Numbered from the stretch's first letter, positions 1 through 6,154 are shown. The stretch: 6,456 nt of DNA from Phycisphaerales bacterium (GCA_030680655.1 JAUXUZ010000098.1:1-6456); one strand, 5' to 3'. Notes: generated by a model from the sequence alone, not told the origin. Numbers and translations are program-made.

Positions 1-849
<849 letters not shown>

Positions 850-878
850 TCCCGTTTTCGAAGACCTGAATTCGCACG

Positions 879-906
879 AGGCCCCGGCGCAAGCTGGGGC
901 CTTTTT
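879..906 (+). terminator. Intrinsic terminator of groEL
   Basis: A 10-bp stem (aggccccggc at 879-888 with gctggggcct at 893-902, one G-T pair) closes a GCAA tetraloop of the GNRA type and is followed directly by a T run (902-906). It lies 30 bases after the groEL stop and should end that transcript. Confidence 0.9.
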
Positions 907-952
907 CCTTGGGGCGGACTCGGCGGGAAGGCTGAAGGCAGTTTTTTTGATA

Positions 953-1003
953 ACGTGGGGGCGTGGACGATTCTGGTAGCATGCCGCACAAGTGCCCCCA
1001 CGT
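953..1003. repeat. Perfect 10-bp inverted repeat in the groEL/GYF intergenic gap
   Basis: acgtgggggc (953-962) and gcccccacgt (994-1003) are exact reverse complements with a 31-base spacer. The pair lies between two convergent genes, 45 bases past the stop of the minus-strand gene. There is no T run after it on either strand (on the plus strand the T run at 942-948 precedes it), so it is not a standard intrinsic terminator. It may fold as an mRNA 3'-end structure for the minus-strand gene or be a protein site. The rest of 907-1047 shows nothing else convincing. Confidence 0.5.
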
Positions 1004-1047
1004 GAGGGAGCACAGGGCAGGTTGCAAGGCACACCCGTTCTTTGTCT

Positions 1048-2265
1048 CTACCTGAACACTGCCACCTCACCGTCGGCGTGGACCATCCCGACCGACTTTC
1101 CGTTGTCACCTTCAAAGACGGTCAGGCTGGACTTTCCAGTATTGAGCTTGAAATGGAGACCGAGCAGCGTGAGCAACTTCGTTCGCGCACCTTCCTCCCG
1201 CGCCCAGCTTGCCCACCACGCTGAATCTACAACGGCTTTGCGCGTCTCCATGTCGATCGTCAGGAGGCCGACCTCCTGCCACGCATCCAGAAGGTCTGTC
1301 CCCGAGGAAACCAGTTCGTTGGCTCGGGTAGCCTTCGCCGTCGACTCCTGAATCCGCTTTGCCCTTGCTTCGTTTTCAGCTGTTCGTGCTTTCACATCTT
1401 CAATCAACTTGTCAGTGTCAGCAAGTAGGCGTTGCTCGCGCCTTTCGGCATCGGTCAATTCGCTTGGACCCGCGCCACTGACTGCCAACGGCCACACGAA
1501 GAGCAAGCAGGCCAGAGGGATCGCTACCCCCTGACCGATCGCAAGCCATCGGAATCTCGCACTTCCGTGACTCACGTATGGCGGTGATGAGGCACGCACA
1601 CACAGCAGACCAGCGAAAATCGCCAGACACGTTCCCGCGATGACTCCCACGTAAAGCCCGAGCCCCGGTCCAAACTGCGCAGACGCTGCCACGGCAAACG
1701 GACTGCCTTTGAGATCGCTGGGAATCGTCACCGATGCGGTTTTGTATAACAGCATCGCCATCCAGAGAGCGGCCATAGTTCCCCATGCCATACATACAGC
1801 GCCAAGAGGTGCTAACCAGCGTGGACGAAAGACGCCGACAACTGCCAGTGCAGCTACTGCGAGCGAAACAGCCAGGACTATTTTGCCATCTCCTCGAATC
1901 CCCGAAAACTCTCCACCCATCGCTTTTGCCCATGGCATGAACGACGAGAGCGCGAGTAGACCGAGGAAGCTGAGCGAGAGAATACCAAACAGCTTGCCAT
2001 TTCCTTCTGACAACGGCGATGTACCCGCGGCCAACCCACTGCCAGGCTTCGGTGCGCCTCCGGACTCATATCGAGCGCTGATCTCTGGGTCAAAAAGTTC
2101 TCGATAGCGCCAAGCCTCCCGCCACGGAGCATCGGCCTTGCCCGCTACTTGGAGCATGTCCTCGGGATGAATCTTGCCTGTCCCGGCCATTTCCAGCACT
2201 ACACCGGCGTCGATGGGGCCTTGGATGTTCGTTTCGGTCCTGTGGCGAAGAAAGAACTTGGGCAT
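1048..2265 (-). CDS. GYF_2-like domain protein with five membrane segments and a coiled-coil tail
   Basis: A 405-residue inner-membrane protein of unknown function. Residues 3-60 resemble the GYF_2 (DUF4339) domain: an aromatic start (FFLRH), then GPIDAGVVLEMAGTGKIHPEDMLQ and a final W-x3-W (residues 48 and 52). In this family the domain is found at the front of many planctomycete and other bacterial membrane proteins and is thought to bind peptides. A Gly/Pro/Ser linker (68-90) leads to about five hydrophobic helices (92-110, 128-146, 150-173, 200-223, 240-262). A charged, Ala/Glu/Arg-rich segment (268-318) looks coiled-coil, and a small soluble end (325-405) is unrecognised. The ATG start is supported by GAGGAT (2271-2276) six bases... 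upstream on the minus strand. The upstream gene is closed by a hairpin terminator; a TATGAT at 2298-2303 could be this gene's own -10, without a good -35. Domain call from pattern only. Confidence 0.85.
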   Translation of the reverse strand: MPKFFLRHRTETNIQGPIDAGVVLEMAGTGKIHPEDMLQVAGKADAPWREAWRYRELFDPEISARYESGGAPKPGSGLAAGTSPLSEGNGKLFGILSLSFLGLLALSSFMPWAKAMGGEFSGIRGDGKIVLAVSLAVAALAVVGVFRPRWLAPLGAVCMAWGTMAALWMAMLLYKTASVTIPSDLKGSPFAVAASAQFGPGLGLYVGVIAGTCLAIFAGLLCVRASSPPYVSHGSARFRWLAIGQGVAIPLACLLFVWPLAVSGAGPSELTDAERREQRLLADTDKLIEDVKARTAENEARAKRIQESTAKATRANELVSSGTDLLDAWQEVGLLTIDMETRKAVVDSAWWASWAREEGARTKLLTLLGLHFKLNTGKSSLTVFEGDNGKSVGMVHADGEVAVFR

Positions 2266-2307
2266 CAGCTATCCTCGGGGTGGAAGTCGATCCTTACATC
2301 ATACAGG

Positions 2308-2338
2308 AAAACCCCGGGCGCATGGGTGACGCCCGGGG
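2308..2338 (-). terminator. Intrinsic terminator of the fibronectin-type gene
   Basis: A perfect 9-bp GC-rich stem (ccccgggcg at 2312-2320, cgcccgggg at 2330-2338) with a 9-base loop is followed on the minus strand by four T (2308-2311). It sits 25 bases after the stop at 2363, between two minus-strand genes. On the plus strand the same hairpin is followed by a pyrimidine-rich, T-rich stretch, so it could also block transcription in that direction. Confidence 0.75.
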
Positions 2339-2362
2339 CTTCTTCTTTTCTGCGGAAATATC

Positions 2363-3052
2363 TCAAGCCGCCATCTTCACGCTCGTGACGGTCGTCTGAC
2401 CGGGTGAGCCGACGGTGCCGAATCGCACCTGCACCTGGACCGAGGGGCCAGTCTGGCTGCCGCGCGTCGCGGTGATGAGGTAGGCGACCGAATCGACACC
2501 CTGCGGGAGCGTCGAGTCGGTGTAGGTGCGTGCCTCGGGTCCGCTGCTGCCCGCGGTGCCGATGAACAGGAAGTCGGTCGCACCCGCGAGCTTGCGGCGG
2601 ATGATGTACGACACGTTGCTGCTGCCGCCGGGGTTGTCGCCCTTCCAGCGCAGGATCGTCGCGCCGGTGTTGATGTCGATGCCGACGGTGATCTCGGTGA
2701 CGGCGCGGGGCGGCGCAACCGGGGTGGGGACCGCGGGCGGATCGATCTCCGCAGCGGCGTACACGCTGGCGGGGTTGGGGTTCGCGTTGGCGAACGCGTC
2801 GATGATCCGCAGGTCGAGCTGGAGCTGCGTCATCGCCTCGCGCAGGGCTTCGTTCTGCGTCGTGGTCGCGTTCTTGCTGATCTGACGCTGCTTCTGGGCG
2901 TCCGCATAAGCGGCATCCAGGGCCTTTGCCGCTCCATCCACCGCCGCGGCTTGGGGCACCGACAAGCCCACCGCCGCAGGCGTCAATTTCCAAACGCCGG
3001 CGCGCGCCAGCAACCAAGGAACGAACTCACTGATCTTCGTAGGGTAACGCAT
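2363..3052 (-). CDS. Fibronectin-III-like small protein with helical N-terminal half
   Basis: A 229-residue protein without a signal peptide or membrane helix. Residues 1-100 are predicted helical, Ala/Gln/Asp-rich, with T-x3-NEALREAMTQLQLDLRIIDAFANANP (about 64-93). A Pro-rich hinge (105-115) follows. Residues 118-212 look like a beta-sandwich of fibronectin-III type: GATILRWKGDNP, SYIIRRKLAGATDFLFIGT, ARTYTDSTLPQGVDSVAYLITATRGSQTGPSVQVQV. The layout resembles a widespread group of uncharacterised proteins in which a helical bundle precedes one Fn3 domain; this is recalled, not searched. GGAG (3062-3065) lies nine bases before the ATG, in a purine-rich leader (3068-3093 on the minus strand). 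A terminator follows. The role is unknown; a structural or binding function is only a guess. Confidence 0.8.
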   Translation of the reverse strand: MRYPTKISEFVPWLLARAGVWKLTPAAVGLSVPQAAAVDGAAKALDAAYADAQKQRQISKNATTTQNEALREAMTQLQLDLRIIDAFANANPNPASVYAAAEIDPPAVPTPVAPPRAVTEITVGIDINTGATILRWKGDNPGGSSNVSYIIRRKLAGATDFLFIGTAGSSGPEARTYTDSTLPQGVDSVAYLITATRGSQTGPSVQVQVRFGTVGSPGQTTVTSVKMAA

Positions 3053-3278
3053 TGCTATTTACTCCGAACCAAATCTCTCCTTCCTTCCTCTTTGGCTCGT
3101 GTGATCCGCAACGCGCGGCACGGGCAGAGTTTTTTCGTCCAGCCATCTACGAATCTGAAGCGCAGACCCATAATCTCTTTGCGGTTTTCCGGTGACGGCG
3201 CAACCCTTGCGCAACCGGCCCCGGCCGCCGAGCCTCAACCGCGATTGCGGCCCGCCAGCCCCGACCAGCGCTCTGCCG
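3053..3278. other. Gene-free leader and spacer upstream of the Fn3-type gene
   Basis: No gene is supported here. The part next to the Fn3 gene is pyrimidine-rich on the plus strand (3070-3093), which gives its mRNA a purine-rich leader. A degenerate copy of the 20-bp array unit lies at 3119-3140 in the opposite orientation. A further weak match, ttttccggtgacgg, occurs near 3184-3197. No convincing promoter for the minus-strand gene was found, although it must lie in or near this stretch. Confidence 0.6.
3119..3140 (-). repeat. Displaced inverted copy of the 20-bp array unit
   Basis: Read on the minus strand, this segment is ggacgaaaaaactctgcccg followed by tg. It matches unit 6 of the main array (cgtgacgaaaaactctgccc, 3379-3398) plus the first bases of the next unit, with one extra A and one C fewer. 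It lies about 140 bp before the array. Confidence 0.55.
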
Positions 3279-3478
3279 CGTGACGAGAAACAGTTTCTCG
3301 TGACGAGAAATGATTTCTCGTGAGCAAAGACTGTTCCCCGTGACGAGAAACGCCATCCCGTGACGGGAAACTGTTTCTCGTGACGAAAAACTCTGCCCCG
3401 TGACGGGAAACTCTTTCCCGTGACGAAAAACTCTGGCTCGTGACGGAAAATCGTTTCCCGCGACGGTAAACGGTGCTT
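3279..3478. repeat. Ten tandem 20-bp units with internal dyad symmetry
   Basis: Ten contiguous units begin at 3279, 3299, 3319 and so on to 3459, with no length change. The common form is CGTGACGRGAAACTGTTTCY. Units 1, 2, 5 and 7 are closest to it; units 3 and 10 are the most diverged. Cut at TGA, the ideal unit is TGA + CGRGAAAC + N + GTTTCYCG, two 8-bp arms that are reverse complements of each other, so the array has two dyad axes per unit. Unit 1 (cgagaaac-a-gtttctcg) and unit 2 (cgagaaat-g-atttctcg) are both perfect palindromes although they differ in sequence. There are no spacers, so it is not CRISPR. Because 20 is not a multiple of three and the minus strand lacks stops, all three minus frames stay open; these are not genes. 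Function unknown: a cluster of sites for a symmetric DNA-binding protein, a transcript-end structure, or a neutral minisatellite. Confidence 0.9.
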
Positions 3479-3537
3479 CCCCACTCTGACCCATCGCTCG
3501 CTGCCCCCCTGTCGGTTCCTGTGGACAACCGCTCCCC

Positions 3538-3566
3538 TTGGAACACCTACGGTCTGCTGGTATGGT
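3538..3566 (+). promoter_or_regulatory. Sigma-70-type extended -10 promoter for the two-gene module
   Basis: TTGGAA (3538-3543) and TATGGT (3561-3566) are separated by exactly 17 bases, and TGG directly precedes the -10 hexamer (extended -10, TGn). Each hexamer matches 4 of 6 consensus bases. Transcription would start near 3573, giving a leader of about 20 bases that contains the AGGA at 3585-3588. It lies 60 bases after the dyad array. Confidence 0.55.
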
Positions 3567-3593
3567 GGACTTGGGAATCCCGGTAGGAAAGGA

Positions 3594-4049
3594 ATGGACG
3601 TGAACACGCAGGTTCTCGAAAAGCTGATGCGTCGATATCCGCACCTGACCAACGAGGGCGTCGGCGTGTCCGGCTGGTGGTGTAAGCGACGGGGAGAAGA
3701 CCGTGTCGACCGACATCGGAAGGCCCGGGCGGATCTGCTTGAGCGGGTCGACCGCGTAGACGCTTGCTGCGAATGGCTTGCGTTCGTTGCGCGGCGGAAG
3801 ACCGTTAACCCATTCCGCTCCAGCTACGGGTTCAAGCACATGGCCGAGCTTGAGATTGGCTACGTCACAAATGGCGTCTTTGTCGCCGCGGCCCTCCACC
3901 TCGGATTCGCCTGGAAGGACACGTACACCGTGAACTGTCTGCTGGGAATCTCAGAAGCATGGGCCAAGGCATTCGATGAAGCTCATCGATACAAGAGGCG
4001 GAGCACATTCTTTGAGGATTGCGGGCCGGAATTGGGGCTCGCCGTATGA
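3594..4049 (+). CDS. Conserved-looking protein of unknown function, first gene of a coupled pair
   Basis: A 151-residue soluble protein that I do not recognise by name. The N-terminal half is basic and helical (KLMRRYPHLTNEGVGVSGWWCKRR, then many Arg/Asp in 36-60). The centre holds the most conserved-looking part, FRSSYGFKHMAELEIGYVTNGVFVAAALHLGF (74-105). Similar SYGxKHxAE / YVTNGxFxAAAxxLGF strings occur, as I recall, in small uncharacterised proteins of mobile or accessory regions. The ATG has AGGA (3585-3588) five bases upstream and a good promoter at 3538-3566. Its TGA overlaps the start of the next gene (ATGA), so the two products are probably made together. No catalytic motif is visible. 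Confidence 0.8.
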   Translation: MDVNTQVLEKLMRRYPHLTNEGVGVSGWWCKRRGEDRVDRHRKARADLLERVDRVDACCEWLAFVARRKTVNPFRSSYGFKHMAELEIGYVTNGVFVAAALHLGFAWKDTYTVNCLLGISEAWAKAFDEAHRYKRRSTFFEDCGPELGLAV

Positions 4050-4441
4050 CCGTTGAGCGTGCCACTCCCGACCCCAAGGGGTTCAACAAGGAAGCAGAGC
4101 TTCCGTACAACCTGAGGCTAGACGATTTCAAGGCCGCGATGCAGGACGTCTATGACTTCTTCCTCGACGTGAACTCGCTGCTCGAAGGGAAGGGACTGGA
4201 GCGGCTCGACGAGATGCTCCGAGCGGCGATCATGTCCGGGGTGCTTTCGGACATGCTTACCGCAAGCCTCGCCAAGCACTCGCGCAGTCTGGTACAGAAC
4301 CGGAAGTTCAACGGACATCCCGACCTCTTGGTGAAGGGGCGCTATCCCGACGACACGCCGGGTGCCCGGGCCAACCCCTCCGATCCGGGTAGCACGGTCA
4401 ACGGCTCTGCGTTGGCCGTGTGCCTTGCGTTCCCACCTTGA
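4046..4441 (+). pseudogene. Second gene of the pair, truncated; C-terminus supplied by REP sequence
   Basis: The ATG overlaps the stop of the preceding gene (ATGA), with GGGG at 4034-4037 as a possible binding site. Of 131 residues, 1-107 look like normal protein: LDDFKAAMQDVYDFFLDVNSLLEGKGLERLDEMLRAAIMSGVLSDMLTASLAKHSRSLVQNRKFNGHPDLLVKGRYPDD. I recall longer relatives in which HPDL-x2-KGxYP is followed by a V-EIKxT-type segment, as in restriction-endonuclease-like folds; that part is absent. The end, from about GARANPSDPGSTVNGSALAVCLAFPP, is low-complexity, and its last ~18 codons are a translated REP element starting at 4387. The rest of the gene is not seen on the far side of the REPtron, so loss by deletion or rearrangement, not a simple insertion, is likely. 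The protein may still be made but is probably not functional. The nuclease link is recollection only. Confidence 0.6.
4389..4420 (+). repeat. REP 1 (left pair, plus orientation)
   Basis: The tetranucleotide GTAG (4389-4392) precedes a hairpin: cacggtcaacg (4393-4403), loop gctctg, cgttggccgtg (4410-4420). This gives 11 pairs, with a T-G at the sixth. It is read through in frame by the truncated gene ending at 4441. Confidence 0.8.
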
Positions 4442-4452
4442 GCCGCCGAACC

Positions 4453-4488
4453 CACGGCCAAGCCTCAAAGCAGGCTTGACCGTGCCAC
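4453..4488 (-). repeat. REP 2 (left pair, minus orientation)
   Basis: On the minus strand, GTGG (4488-4485) precedes the stem cacggtcaagcc / ggcttggccgtg (4484-4473 and 4464-4453) with an 8-base loop. There are 12 pairs, again with T-G at the sixth. It lies 11 bases beyond the stop of the RAYT gene and may also act as its 3'-end structure. Confidence 0.8.
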
Positions 4489-4498
4489 CCGATCTTCT

Positions 4499-5065
4499 TC
4501 ACCTGGGCATGATGGGCGGAGGCCGCCCATCGCACGCCAGCAGCGCATCCCCCCGCCTGGCGTACCACCGCGCCGACGACCACGCCCAATCCTCAGGCTC
4601 CGCGCACAACCCAGCCTCCACAGGGTTCTGATGCATATACCCCACGCTGTTCCACGCGGCCTCAGCCGAGAAGATGTTCCGGTCGTACCCGCCGCCTTCC
4701 TGCCAGAACCGGAACCGCTTCTTCCCACCCGGCTCGCGCACCTCGAAATCTGAGATTCGTTCCGGCGCGTGCGCACGCACCCACGCCGCCGCCCGCCGCG
4801 ACACCGACTGCTTGATCGATTGAAGAACCACCGGCACACCGAGCGGCCCATCCCGCGGCGGCCTGAAGACCAGCAGATGCACGTGCGTCGACATCACGAC
4901 AAACGCCCAGAGCTGGAAGCCGTGGGCGGTCCGAGCCCGATCAATCGCGTCGATCACCCACTGCCGCGACCGCTCACTCCGCAGGTACGGGCGCAAGTGG
5001 TAGCACGAGAACGTGAGCTCGTGCGCGTGCCCCGGCAGGTCGTACACGCGCCGCTTCTTCCGCAT
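4499..5065 (-). CDS. REP-associated tyrosine transposase (RAYT, Y1/IS200-like HUH family)
   Basis: A 188-residue single-strand DNA transposase/nuclease that acts on REP hairpins. The N-terminus RKKRRVYDLPGHAHELTFSC is typical of the family. The HUH metal-binding motif is H61-V-H63 in MSTHVHLLV (58-66). RFRFWQEGGGYDRNIFS (117-133) and YMHQNPVEAGL (143-153) follow; Tyr143 is the likely nucleophile by alignment from memory with the YIxxNPV segment of RAYTs. The end carries EDWAWSSARWYA (158-169). Length fits intact RAYTs and there is no frameshift. The ATG at 5065 was chosen because homologues start at the RKKRRxYDLPGH segment. The frame stays open to a TTG at 5131, but that start would lie inside the REP 3 hairpin. 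No strong ribosome binding site is seen (GGGA three bases upstream). Its position between two cognate REP pairs supports the call. Confidence 0.93.
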   Translation of the reverse strand: MRKKRRVYDLPGHAHELTFSCYHLRPYLRSERSRQWVIDAIDRARTAHGFQLWAFVVMSTHVHLLVFRPPRDGPLGVPVVLQSIKQSVSRRAAAWVRAHAPERISDFEVREPGGKKRFRFWQEGGGYDRNIFSAEAAWNSVGYMHQNPVEAGLCAEPEDWAWSSARWYARRGDALLACDGRPPPIMPR

Positions 5066-5118
5066 GGTCCCATCGGGCAGCTCCACGCGGAGAAGATACA
5101 CGAAATCACAAGAACGGG

Positions 5119-5150
5119 GTGGCACGGTCAACGGCTTTGCGTTGGCCGTG
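5119..5150 (+). repeat. REP 3 (right pair, plus orientation)
   Basis: GTGG (5119-5122) precedes the stem cacggtcaacg (5123-5133), loop gctttg, cgttggccgtg (5140-5150). The stem is identical to REP 1, including the T-G at the sixth pair; the loop differs at one base. It lies just upstream of the RAYT gene, so it may influence that gene's transcription or translation. Confidence 0.82.
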
Positions 5151-5174
5151 CGCCTTGAGATTCACCGCCCGAAC

Positions 5175-5208
5175 CACGGGCAAGCCGAGGACGGCCTGAC
5201 CGTGCCAC
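5175..5208 (-). repeat. REP 4 (right pair, minus orientation)
   Basis: On the minus strand, GTGG (5208-5205) precedes the stem cacggtcaggcc / ggcttgcccgtg (5204-5193 and 5186-5175) with a 6-base loop. The sixth pair is a T-C mismatch, and there is one further G-T pair. It is the most diverged of the four. The bases from 5211 to 5285 beyond it hold nothing I can name. Confidence 0.75.
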
Positions 5209-5285
5209 CCATCGACTCGACTTCGCCCCTGCCACTCCGCCGGTCACAGCCGCCCAAGACGCGCTCCTGCGCCTGCGCACCGCGC

Positions 5286-5921
5286 TCACGCGCGCCGGCG
5301 GCGTGCGGTGAGCAGGCCACCGAGGCAGACCAGCCCCGCGCCGGCGCCCGGAGCGGGGGCGATCAGCGTGACGGACTGGAAGTTGAAGTAGATCGCGCCC
5401 GACTGCGCGGTGTACTGAGAAACGTACCCGCCGCTGGAGGCCATATCGAACGGGTTGGTCAAGTCGGGGAAGACAAAGGGTGTCAGCGCAACATTGGCGA
5501 GGGTGGCGGTGTAGAGCGTCATGCTCGGTCCGCCCACGGCCAGTTGCTGCACGCTGTTGTAGTAGAGACTGGTGGTGGCCGCCTGCGCAGCGAGCTGGGC
5601 GTTGGTGGCGAAGTTCTGGTTCTGCGTGAAGACGCCGTAGTTGTTGGCGCTCCAGGTGTTGCCGCCGATAGTCAGCGTGAGCCCGCTAGCGATCGACGGA
5701 AAGGCGTTCACCTGCGAGCCGGGGTTGCCGACGTAGCTGAGCGTGTCGTCCAGGCTGATCGTCGCGGTGATGGGCGTGTTGACCGCGGGCATAAAGCCGT
5801 ACCAGCCGTTGTTGGTGACGTTGGTCACCACGCCGGTGTACTGCCACGTCCAGATGGTGGCGTGGGCCGAAGCGGCCAGTGAGCCGACGATTCCGACAGC
5901 GAGCGCAACGCGGGGGTGCAT
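5286..5921 (-). CDS. Exported protein with PEP-CTERM-like sorting tail
   Basis: A 211-residue secreted protein. A signal peptide spans residues 1-21 (MHPR, hydrophobic VALAVGIVGSLAASAHA, likely cleavage after AHA). The mature part is rich in Thr, Asn, Gly and Ser and probably beta-structured (TISLDDTLSYVGNPGSQVNAF, GLTLTIGGNTWS, ALTPFVFPDLTNPFD). The C-terminus has the three parts of a sorting signal: PAPG (189-192), a short hydrophobic stretch (AGAGLVCLGGLLTA) and RRRRA at the very end. PAPG in place of PEP is common in planctomycete versions. Such proteins are processed by an exosortase-type system and placed at the cell surface. The frame is open upstream to 6158, but the ATG at 5921 is fixed by GAGGAG six bases before it and by the signal peptide. 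Mature function unknown. Confidence 0.88.
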   Translation of the reverse strand: MHPRVALAVGIVGSLAASAHATIWTWQYTGVVTNVTNNGWYGFMPAVNTPITATISLDDTLSYVGNPGSQVNAFPSIASGLTLTIGGNTWSANNYGVFTQNQNFATNAQLAAQAATTSLYYNSVQQLAVGGPSMTLYTATLANVALTPFVFPDLTNPFDMASSGGYVSQYTAQSGAIYFNFQSVTLIAPAPGAGAGLVCLGGLLTARRRRA

Positions 5922-5927
5922 GTCTCT

Positions 5928-5933
5928 CTCCTC
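5928..5933 (-). promoter_or_regulatory. Strong ribosome binding site of the PEP-CTERM-like gene
   Basis: GAGGAG on the minus strand, six bases before the ATG at 5921. It decides the start against the much longer open frame that reaches 6158. Confidence 0.8.
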
Positions 5934-5992
5934 GATGGGCTCTTTGAGCCCTGGTGGCGCCGACCGACCCTGGCGGGCCAGACGGCTGAGCG

Positions 5993-6021
5993 AGTCTAAC
6001 TCAATCCCGCTGGGAATGCAA
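5993..6021 (-). promoter_or_regulatory. Candidate sigma-70-type promoter of the PEP-CTERM-like gene
   Basis: On the minus strand, TTGCAT (6021-6016) and TAGACT (5998-5993) have a 17-base spacer. The -35 matches only 3 of 6 consensus bases and the -10 matches 4 of 6. The leader would be about 65 bases long. Weak, but the best spaced pair in this gap. Confidence 0.35.
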
Positions 6022-6129
6022 GGAAAGTGGCGTGGCGCATGGTCGAGCCAGCCGCTCACATCACCGGGTGGCATTGGTAGGGTGCCTTTGCCTCTCCCAT
6101 GTTCCCATGCGTCGAATATGCCCGCTTCG

Positions 6130-6144
6130 CCCCCCCCCCCCCCC
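6130..6144. repeat. Run of 15 C (15 G on the minus strand)
   Basis: An uninterrupted homopolymer begins 10 bases past the stop of the minus-strand SDR/DUF2867-type gene. In that gene's mRNA it would be a run of 15 G. It lies outside any supported coding region, so length changes would not shift a reading frame here. Confidence 0.9.
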
Positions 6145-6154
6145 TCCGCCCCAC

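Larger units (their letters stand above)
4387..5210. mobile_element. REPtron: RAYT transposase gene bracketed by two REP pairs
   Basis: The unit begins with gggtagcacggtca (4387-4400) and ends with tgaccgtgccaccc (5197-5210), which are reverse complements apart from one base. A repeat pair of about 100 bp stands at each side (4387-4490 and 5117-5210), each itself bounded by gggt[ag]gcacggtca and tgaccgtgccaccc. The RAYT gene lies between them on the minus strand. In known REP/RAYT systems the transposase recognises and cuts single-stranded REP hairpins next to a GTAG-like tetranucleotide; all these parts are present. The left edge runs into a truncated gene. No target duplication was found, as expected for a Y1 enzyme. 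Confidence 0.8.

Noticed and set aside
992..1351. Plus-strand open frame over the end of the GYF-type gene
   Set aside because: It is a shadow of the minus-strand coding region, with no start signals and no protein-like motif.
3279..3478. CRISPR array
   Set aside because: The units are contiguous, with no spacers, and no cas gene is nearby.
3059..3899. Three long overlapping minus-strand open frames across the 20-bp array, with peptides such as FSSRETVSRH
   Set aside because: All three frames show the same peptide repeats because the period is 20, not a multiple of three, and the unit lacks stops on that strand. They also run into the plus-strand gene at 3594 and lack ribosome binding sites.
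4118..4468. Minus-strand open frame opposite the truncated gene
   Set aside because: It is antisense to the ATGA-coupled plus-strand gene, has biased composition and starts inside REP DNA.
5066..5131. Longer RAYT with a TTG start at 5131
   Set aside because: The extra 22 residues would be encoded partly by the REP 3 hairpin, and family members begin at the RKKRRxYDLPGH segment.
5211..5312. Possible remainder of the truncated gene beyond the REPtron
   Set aside because: None of the plus-strand frames gives the expected V-EIKxT-like continuation; one frame gives a short plausible peptide ending near 5311, but it overlaps the PEP-CTERM-like gene and has no support.
5013..5882. 289-residue plus-strand open frame rich in Arg, Gly and Val
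   Set aside because: It is the antisense of the PEP-CTERM-like gene plus REP DNA, with compositional bias and no recognisable motif. The opposite strand has a signal peptide, a sorting tail and a strong ribosome binding site.
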